DNA of 11,459 nt from Gammaproteobacteria bacterium (GTDB lineage Bacteria > Pseudomonadota > Gammaproteobacteria > HK1): the NCBI GenBank assembly GCA_022822245.1, contig JAJECB010000014.1, positions 1 through 11,459 on the forward strand. The letters run 5' to 3'. The position numbers and the translations under genes were made by a program. Position 1 is the first letter of the stretch, and every line of letters begins with the position of its first letter. Under the pieces are notes generated by a model. It was not told the origin of the DNA and ran no database searches. It worked only from the letters and a program-made list of their open reading frames with translations. Of the stretch, positions 6,413-11,459 are shown piece by piece.

Positions 6413-7614
6413 CCGCCCCCGGGTCGTCGTCCGGACCTTCCCCGCGGAGGACCCCGCTCCACGACTGGCACCGGCGGAACGGCGGCCGGATGGTCGACTT
6501 CGCGGGGTGGGAAATGCCGGTCCAGTACCAGAGCGGGATCGTCGCGGAGCATCTTGCGACCCGCCGGAAGGCAGGCCTCTTCGATGTCTCCCACATGGGC
6601 CGGTTCCGGTTCCGGGGCCCCGGGGCGGAAACGGCCCTCGGCCGGGTCCTCACCAACGATCCGGCCGCGCTCGCCCCCGGCCGCGCGCACTACACGTTCA
6701 TCGCCAACGAACGGGGCGGTGCCGAGGACGACGCCTACCTCTACCGGCTTGGGCAGGACGATTTCCTTCTCGTGGTCAACGCCTCGAACCGTGCGCACGA
6801 CTTCGATTGGATCGGCGCGCGGCTCGAAGGCGAAGTCCGCCTCGAAGACGAGAGCGAGGCGCTCGCCATGATCGCCCTCCAGGGACCGGACTCCGAACGG
6901 ATGCTGGAAGGGATGGTTTCCGCCGGCTCCCTCCCCGAGGACGGCCGCAACCGCCACGCCGAGACCCGCTTCGAAGGCGGGGACCTCCTCGTCGCGCGAA
7001 CCGGCTACACGGGGGAGCGGATCTGCTTCGAACTCTTCGCCGGCCTGGACGCGATCGAGCGGCTGTGGACCCGGCTCGTCGCGGCAGGCGCGGCGCCGGT
7101 CGGCCTCGGCGCACGCGACTCGCTGCGCCTCCAGGCGGGGCTTCCGCTCTACGGGCACGAGCTTGGCGCCGATCCGGAAGGGATCGAGATCCCGATCTTC
7201 GCGAACGCGCTCGCGCGCTTCGGAGTGCGCCGCCCGGGGGGCGCGACAGAATACGTGGGGCGCGCCGCGCTCGAACGCCAGCGCGAGGTGCGCGAGCGGC
7301 TTCGGCGGGGCGAAGCGGACGCCTCACCGGTCCTCCCCCGCCTCGTCGCCCCCATCGCGGTGTCCGGGGGGCGCCGGCCGCTTCGAGCGGGTCAGAAGGT
7401 GTTTCGTGGGGACGTCCACGCGGGATACGTCACCTCCGGAACCAGCGTGCCGACCGGACTCGAGGATCCGTCCGGCCGCCCCGAGATGCGTCCCATCGGC
7501 CTCGCCCTCGTCGACAGCGCCCTTCGTCACCACGGGGACGGGCCGCTCCGGTTGCGGGTTGTCGACACAAGGGGGAACGAGAGCGAGGCGGAGATCGTCA
7601 CCGGAAATCTCTGA
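6409..7614 (+). CDS. gcvT: Aminomethyltransferase, glycine cleavage T protein
   Basis: GcvT transfers the methylene group of the aminomethyl moiety on lipoylated H protein to tetrahydrofolate, releasing ammonia. The conserved fold starts at RRTPLHDWH (13-21) and continues with MVDFAGWEMPVQY (28-40), HLATRRKAGLFDVSHMG (48-64) and GGAEDDAYLYR (103-113). The last segment holds the Asp pair (107-108) that includes the family's folate-site aspartate. GLGARDSLRLQAGLPLYGHEL then marks the middle domain (written here only as a family signature), followed by an EIPIFA variant found in one GcvT subgroup. At 401 residues it is somewhat longer than the usual 360-370 because of about 12 extra N-terminal residues and a loop in the C-terminal domain. 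There is no SD; translation may be coupled to a short leader ORF ending in ATGA. No gcvH or gcvP is visible: sohB lies upstream and a signalling operon downstream, so the other glycine cleavage genes must be elsewhere. Confidence 0.94.
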   Translation: MTAPGSSSGPSPRRTPLHDWHRRNGGRMVDFAGWEMPVQYQSGIVAEHLATRRKAGLFDVSHMGRFRFRGPGAETALGRVLTNDPAALAPGRAHYTFIANERGGAEDDAYLYRLGQDDFLLVVNASNRAHDFDWIGARLEGEVRLEDESEALAMIALQGPDSERMLEGMVSAGSLPEDGRNRHAETRFEGGDLLVARTGYTGERICFELFAGLDAIERLWTRLVAAGAAPVGLGARDSLRLQAGLPLYGHELGADPEGIEIPIFANALARFGVRRPGGATEYVGRAALERQREVRERLRRGEADASPVLPRLVAPIAVSGGRRPLRAGQKVFRGDVHAGYVTSGTSVPTGLEDPSGRPEMRPIGLALVDSALRHHGDGPLRLRVVDTRGNESEAEIVTGNL

Positions 7615-7757
7615 CTCGGAGCCGCTTGCGGTCCGCCCGTGGGAAGTCGCGCCGTCCCGGGTCCGCCCCGACCACCCCGGCCACGAGGCGGCCCACCGGT
7701 CGCGGCCAGCACCATCTTTCGTGTAGATTCCCCGTACCCGAAATCGGATGGCTTCCC
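7615..7757 (+). promoter_or_regulatory. Intergenic region, likely promoter of the signalling operon
   Basis: This is the largest same-strand gap in the right half (143 bp). It is GC-rich apart from an AT-richer patch at about 7714-7730, which contains a -10-like TAGATT at 7724-7729, some 30 bases before the next ATG; no -35 match is seen at the usual spacing. No terminator hairpin with a T-run follows gcvT. The change of function here, from metabolism to signalling, supports a new transcription start. SD quality before the next gene is poor. Confidence 0.3.
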
Positions 7758-8960
7758 ATGGCGAACGTGGACGGGGTCTCCCCGGAACAGATGGACGGAC
7801 GGCCGGCGAAGATCCTCGTCGTCGACGACGAGCCCGATCTCGAGATCCTCGTCCGCCAGAAGTTCCGTCGCCGCATCCGGCGCGGCGAGTTCGAGTTCAC
7901 CTTCGCCCAGAACGGGATCGAGGCCCTGGAGCGGCTCGCGGAGAAGCCCGAGCTCGAGATGATCCTCTCCGACATCAACATGCCGCGGCTCGACGGCCTT
8001 TCCCTCCTCAATGCGCTTGGCGAGGTGAATCCCGAGATCCGGGCGGTGATGGTCTCCGCATACGGCGACATGGACAACATCCGCACCGCGATGAACCGGG
8101 GCGCGTTCGACTTCGTGACCAAGCCGATCGACTTCGACGACCTCGAGACCACGATCGACAAGACCCTCCGGCACTCCCGGATCATGCGCGAGGCGCTGTC
8201 GTCCCAGAACCAGCTCCAGGCCCTGCGCCAGGAGCTCAACATCGCGCACTCCATGCAGTTGTCCATCCTGCCGACGTCGTTTCCGTGCACGCCGCAGTTC
8301 GAGGTCCACGGCCGCGTGATCCCGGCCAAGGAGGTGGGTGGCGATTTCTACGACATCTATCGCCTGGAGGACGGCCGGCTCGGCATCGTGATCGCCGACG
8401 TGTCGGGGAAGGGGATCCCGGCCGCGTTGTTCATGATGGTCTGCCGGACCCTGCTGAAGGGCATCGCCATCGGGATGGGGTCTCCCGCGGAGGCCCTGAC
8501 CGAAGCCAACGCCCTGCTGCACGCGGAGAACCAGGCGTCCATGTTCGTCACCGTGTTCTACGGAGTGTTCGACCCCCGGACGGGCGCGCTCACCTACGCG
8601 AACGCCGGCCATGAGCCCCCCGTGCTGCGGCGCACCGACGGTTCGACGGAAGCGCTTCCGTTCACCGGTGGGATACCGCTCGGCATCGTCGACGACATGG
8701 TGTTCGAGGAGCGAACGAGCACCCTCTCCCCCGGCGACTTCGCATTCCTCTACACCGACGGGGTTACGGAGGCCCTGAACGAGGCCGAGGAGGAATTCGG
8801 GAACGCGCGGGTACACGACGCGATCGCGGGCGTGAATCCGGGGCCGGCGCGCGAAGCGGTCGAGGCCCTGGTGGAGACGGTCGTGCGGTTCTCCGGAGAG
8901 GCGGAGCAGTTCGACGACCTGACCTGCCTGGTGCTGAAGACCGGGGAGAACGCCCAGTGA
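7758..8960 (+). CDS. Response regulator with PP2C (SpoIIE/RsbU-type) serine phosphatase output
   Basis: The 400-residue protein has two domains. Residues 17-140 are a CheY-like receiver: acidic pair Asp23-Asp24, phospho-acceptor Asp72 (LSDINMP), Ser100 and Lys122 (TKP). A helical, probably coiled-coil linker (about 138-168) leads to a SpoIIE/PP2C phosphatase domain (about 180-395). Its metal-binding acidic residues are all present: Asp196 in GGDFYD, Asp214 in ADVSGKG, Asp334 in YTDGVTEA and Asp387 in FDDLT. Proteins of this build, such as the HsbR class and RsbU relatives, dephosphorylate a STAS-domain anti-sigma-factor antagonist when the receiver is phosphorylated. The start at 7758 is preferred because it precedes the receiver by a short tail; the SD is weak. 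It overlaps the next gene, a HATPase kinase, by four bases, so phosphatase and opposing kinase are made together. The cognate histidine kinase may be the membrane sensor at the end of this operon. Confidence 0.96.
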   Translation: MANVDGVSPEQMDGRPAKILVVDDEPDLEILVRQKFRRRIRRGEFEFTFAQNGIEALERLAEKPELEMILSDINMPRLDGLSLLNALGEVNPEIRAVMVSAYGDMDNIRTAMNRGAFDFVTKPIDFDDLETTIDKTLRHSRIMREALSSQNQLQALRQELNIAHSMQLSILPTSFPCTPQFEVHGRVIPAKEVGGDFYDIYRLEDGRLGIVIADVSGKGIPAALFMMVCRTLLKGIAIGMGSPAEALTEANALLHAENQASMFVTVFYGVFDPRTGALTYANAGHEPPVLRRTDGSTEALPFTGGIPLGIVDDMVFEERTSTLSPGDFAFLYTDGVTEALNEAEEEFGNARVHDAIAGVNPGPAREAVEALVETVVRFSGEAEQFDDLTCLVLKTGENAQ

Positions 8961-9400
8961 CCGCGGAGTCCCCCTTGCCGAACCTGCGACTCGTCCTCAA
9001 GAACGACAAGTTCGAGCTCGAGCGCCTGACCGCGGCGTTTGACGAATTCGCGAATCGCCACCAGGTCCCCGACCAGGCACGGTTCCAGCTCCAGCTCTGT
9101 CTCGAGGAGATGGTCCTGAACGTCATCAACTACGGATTCGACGACGGCGCGGAGCACGAGATCCACGTCGACTTCGAATTCCAGATCGACTCGCGAACCG
9201 TCACCGTCAACATCCTCGACGACGGACGGCAATTCAATCCGCTCACCGAGGTCCCCCTGCCCGACATCGAAGCGAAGCTCGAGGATCGGACGGTGGGCGG
9301 CCTCGGGGTCCACTTCGTCCGCACGTTCATGGACGACGCCGACTACCAGCACGAAGACGGGAAGAATCGCCTCACCCTGACCAAGACCGTGGGGAAGTGA
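8957..9400 (+). CDS. RsbW-like HATPase_c_2 serine kinase / anti-sigma factor
   Basis: The 147-residue protein is a GHKL ATPase of the RsbW/SpoIIAB type, which phosphorylates a STAS-domain antagonist and can hold a sigma factor or other partner. The N-box is CLEEMVLNVINYGF (48-61, with Glu50/Glu51, Asn55 and Asn58). The G1 box is LDDGRQFNP (87-95, Asp88 and Gly90) and the G2 box GGLGVHFV (114-121). The start is GTG at 8957, inside a GTGA overlap with the phosphatase stop and with GGGGAG upstream at suitable spacing. In HsbR-type regulators this domain is fused to the C-terminus of the receiver-phosphatase; here it is a separate, overlapping gene. No STAS-domain (RsbV-like) gene and no sigma factor is seen in the window, so its target is unknown. 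It overlaps the binding-protein gene by four bases. Confidence 0.92.
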   Translation: MTAESPLPNLRLVLKNDKFELERLTAAFDEFANRHQVPDQARFQLQLCLEEMVLNVINYGFDDGAEHEIHVDFEFQIDSRTVTVNILDDGRQFNPLTEVPLPDIEAKLEDRTVGGLGVHFVRTFMDDADYQHEDGKNRLTLTKTVGK

Positions 9401-10611
9401 CCAAACGCGCCATTCGCGATTCACCAAGCTCGTCCGGAATGCGTCGCGCCGGCGCCGTTCTCGCCCTCGTCACCGCGGTCGCCCTGGTTCCGTCTCGGGC
9501 CGCCGACGACATCCCGGGCGTAACCGACGATCGCGTGCTCTTCGGCCAGTCCGCCGCGTTCTCCGGCCCCGCGCAAGCGCTCGGCCGGGGCATGCAGCTC
9601 GGGATCCGCGCCGCGTTCGAGGAACGCAACCGAACGGGGGGCGTGCACGGGCGAAGGCTCGAGCTCGTCTCCCTCGACGACACCTACGAGCCGGAACTCG
9701 CGATCGCCAACACCCGCCGGCTCATCGAGGAGGAGCGGGTCTTCGCCCTCGTCGGGGCGGTCGGCACGCCGACTTCCAACGCGGCCGAGCCGATTGCATC
9801 CGCCGCCGGGGTGCCCTACATCGGTCCGTTCACGGGGGCGGAGTTCCTGCGCAGCCGAAGCCACCCCATGGTGATCAACGTTCGCGCCTCCTATTTCCAG
9901 GAAACCGAGGAGATGGTCGAGCGGCTGTCGAGCGACCTCGGCGTTACCCGGATCGGGATCCTCTACCAGGACGATTCGTACGGGCTCGCGGGCTTCAAGG
10001 GCCTCACCCGCGCGCTCAAGCGGCGCAAGCTCGAGCTCGCAGGGGTCGGCACCTATCCCCGGAATACCATCGCGGTGAAGACGGCGGTGCTCGACCTCAG
10101 CCACAGCCGGCCCGAAGCGGTGGTGATCATCGGGGCGTACCGGCCGGTGGCCGCGTTCATCCGGTGGGCGCGTCTCCTCGGATTCGATCCGGTCTTCATC
10201 AACATCTCGTTCGTCGGCAGCAACGCCCTCGCGAACGAGCTTGGGGAAGCCGGGGACGGGGTGCTCGTGACCCAGGTCGTCCCATTCCCGGGCGACGACT
10301 CCATCCCCGTCGTCTCCGACTACCAGCACGCCCTCGCCGCCTACGCGCCGGAGAGCGGGCCGAGCTTCGTCTCCCTGGAAGGCTACATCGTCGGACGCTT
10401 CGTGGTGGAAGCGCTCGACCGGGCGGGGCGGGACCTCACCCGGAACGGCTTCATCAACGCGGTGACCCTGACCGGGATCCATGACCTTGGCGGGTTCGAG
10501 CTCGAGTTCGGGCCGATCGACAACCAAGGCTCGGACCGGGTCTTTCTGACCGAGATCGGGCCGGACGGCCACTACCATCCCATAGAACGGCTGGCCGCGC
10601 GGACGCAGTGA
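9397..10611 (+). CDS. Periplasmic type-I substrate-binding protein, probable sensory partner
   Basis: The 404-residue protein belongs to the Peripla_BP_6 (branched-chain amino acid/amide-binding, LivK-like) family. The N-terminus has a signal peptide: Arg16-Arg17, a hydrophobic core at about 19-32, and a likely cut after SRA (33-35). The mature part opens LFGQSAAFSGPAQALGRGM, the family's usual first strand and helix, and continues with GGVHGRRLELVSLDD and LVGAVGTPTS. Start: GTG at 9397 in a GTGA overlap with the kinase gene. ATG at 9439 (Met15) would give a more typical signal peptide length and cannot be excluded. No permease or ATPase gene accompanies it. Instead it lies between a kinase gene and a membrane sensor, so it probably reports ligand to the sensor, as TorT does for TorS, rather than feeding a transporter. 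The ligand is unknown. Its stop overlaps the next ATG by one base (TGATG). Confidence 0.92.
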   Translation: MTKRAIRDSPSSSGMRRAGAVLALVTAVALVPSRAADDIPGVTDDRVLFGQSAAFSGPAQALGRGMQLGIRAAFEERNRTGGVHGRRLELVSLDDTYEPELAIANTRRLIEEERVFALVGAVGTPTSNAAEPIASAAGVPYIGPFTGAEFLRSRSHPMVINVRASYFQETEEMVERLSSDLGVTRIGILYQDDSYGLAGFKGLTRALKRRKLELAGVGTYPRNTIAVKTAVLDLSHSRPEAVVIIGAYRPVAAFIRWARLLGFDPVFINISFVGSNALANELGEAGDGVLVTQVVPFPGDDSIPVVSDYQHALAAYAPESGPSFVSLEGYIVGRFVVEALDRAGRDLTRNGFINAVTLTGIHDLGGFELEFGPIDNQGSDRVFLTEIGPDGHYHPIERLAARTQ

Positions 10612-11459
10612 TGAGCAGCGATATCCCCCGGCCCGATTCTCCCGAGCCCGAGCCCGACGCGCTCCCGGCCGCCGTCGAGTCCGAGAGCTCCGGACTCGTG
10701 GCCGAAGCCGAAGCGCAAGGCGCGACCGAGGTCGAGGGGGACGGCGCCGGACCGGCCTCCCGGCGCCGCGGCCTCGGCGTCGCCGGGAAGCTCTACCTCG
10801 GCCTCGGCGGGGCCTTCGCGCTCGCACTCGCGGCGAGCCTCGTCGGAGGCTACTCCTTTCTCAACGTGGGCGATGCCCAGCGCCGAATCACCGAGCGGAG
10901 CGTTCCCGACCTCAACTCCGCCTTCCTCCTGGCGCAGCGGGGCGCCCTCCTCGTCGCGGCCGCGCCCCGCCTCATCGCGTCGGACACCCGCGAGGAGCTC
11001 GCCGCCGCACGCGCCGAGTTTGAGGCCCATCGCTCCGGCTTCGGGGAGATCGTGGACTCGGTGCGGCAGATGGAGATACGGCAGGACCAGATCGAGCAGA
11101 TGGATGGCGTCGCGACGAGCCTCATCGAGAACATCGACTGGATCGACCGCTCGGTGGAGCGCCGGATCGAGCTGGTCCAGGCCAAGGAGGCGATGGCCAC
11201 CGACATTCAGGGCCAACGCCGCGCGGTCGGCGACATCCTCCTCCCGATGATCGACGACCAGATTCTCTTTCTCGCGACGGGCTATCGGACGCTCGACGAT
11301 GCACCCGCCCCGCCCGACGAGCGCGCATCGTACCGGGAGCTGTCGCGGTACCGCAGCCTGCTTGCCCTGAGCGCCCAGTCGAGCCTCACGGAGAGCCTGC
11401 TCGGCCAAGCGCTCGAGGTCACCGACCCGGACCTCCTCCGCCCCCTTCGCGAGCAGTTC
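10611..11459 (+). CDS. Membrane sensor with TorS-like periplasmic domain, 5' part only
   Basis: The frame runs open from ATG 10611 to the window edge (283 codons). GTG at 10608 directly before it is an in-frame alternative. Residues 1-50 form an acidic tail rich in Pro, Glu and Ala: residues 11-45 hold ten Asp/Glu and no Lys/Arg. Basic residues 51-53 and Lys60 precede one membrane helix (about 61-84), putting the tail in the cytoplasm. The following 200 residues are helical and probably periplasmic. The helix entry LYLGLGGAFALALAASLVGG, the SVPDLNSAFLLAQ segment (97-109) and SRYRSLLALSAQ (245-256) resemble the sensor region of TorS-type hybrid histidine kinases. In that family a second membrane helix, HAMP, kinase and receiver domains follow; none is within the window, so the output domain is not known (a diguanylate cyclase or chemoreceptor remains possible). 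Translation is coupled to the upstream binding-protein gene by a one-base overlap. Confidence 0.85.
   Translation, partial: MSSDIPRPDSPEPEPDALPAAVESESSGLVAEAEAQGATEVEGDGAGPASRRRGLGVAGKLYLGLGGAFALALAASLVGGYSFLNVGDAQRRITERSVPDLNSAFLLAQRGALLVAAAPRLIASDTREELAAARAEFEAHRSGFGEIVDSVRQMEIRQDQIEQMDGVATSLIENIDWIDRSVERRIELVQAKEAMATDIQGQRRAVGDILLPMIDDQILFLATGYRTLDDAPAPPDERASYRELSRYRSLLALSAQSSLTESLLGQALEVTDPDLLRPLREQF

Noticed and set aside
6409..7614. Identity as DMSP demethylase or another GcvT-fold paralogue
   Set aside because: The GLGARDSLRLQAG and LYGHEL motifs and the N-terminal FAGWEMPVQY fit genuine T protein; there is no sign of the sequence changes typical of paralogues.
7615..7757. Rho-independent terminator after gcvT
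   Set aside because: Only short GC stems (for example CCGC-TT-GCGG near 7622) without a T-run were found.
6228..8960. Plus-strand frame of 910 codons suggesting a giant phosphatase fusion
   Set aside because: Only the part from 7758 is receiver plus PP2C; the upstream part overlaps gcvT in another frame and is Arg-rich filler.
9397..10611. Assigning the binding protein to an ABC import system
   Set aside because: No permease or ATPase gene is present in the window and the gene overlaps signalling genes on both sides.

Overview
The window comes from a GC-rich bacterium, most likely a proteobacterium. A SohB-type S49 peptidase with the E. coli-like N-terminus, a TorS-like sensor domain and RsbU/RsbW-type signalling proteins point that way, with gammaproteobacteria slightly favoured. 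This placement is inference from gene families, not from a marker gene. High GC leaves long spurious frames open on both strands, so starts were chosen by family homology, Shine-Dalgarno (SD) sequences and gene overlaps. No tRNA, rRNA, CRISPR array, insertion sequence or convincing rho-independent terminator was seen.

Left part (1-5225). After an unresolved left edge (1-361, slightly lower GC, possibly the start of a gene running off the window on the minus strand) there are two divergent pairs. The first is an acetyl-CoA-synthetase-like acyl-CoA ligase (minus) facing an enoyl-CoA hydratase/isomerase-family protein (plus) across a 166-bp region holding an operator-like dyad. The ligase lacks the tryptophan motif typical of true acetyl-CoA synthetases, and the crotonase-fold protein lacks both usual catalytic glutamates, so this looks like a specialised acyl-CoA pathway rather than plain acetate activation and beta-oxidation. 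The second is a short CinA-type MoCF-domain protein (minus, ending 8 bp from the crotonase gene) and an LLM-class flavin-dependent oxidoreductase (plus), divided by 70 bp.

Middle (5309-7614). A SohB membrane peptidase gene is followed by a solitary gcvT (glycine cleavage T protein). Between them lies a 15-codon open frame with a strong SD; its TGA overlaps the gcvT ATG, and a GC-rich hairpin sits just before that ATG. This looks like a translational-coupling leader.

Right part (7758-11459, continuing beyond the window). Four genes overlap by 1-4 bp: a response regulator/PP2C phosphatase (RsbU/HsbR type), an RsbW-like HATPase kinase, a secreted type-I periplasmic binding protein, and the N-terminal part of a membrane protein with a long acidic cytoplasmic tail, one membrane helix and a helical TorS-like periplasmic domain. 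The arrangement suggests a complete route in which a binding protein plus TorS-like sensor (compare TorT/TorS) controls a partner-switching phosphatase/kinase pair. This is the most interesting element of the window. The output of the sensor (histidine kinase or other) and the STAS-domain antagonist of the kinase are not visible here.
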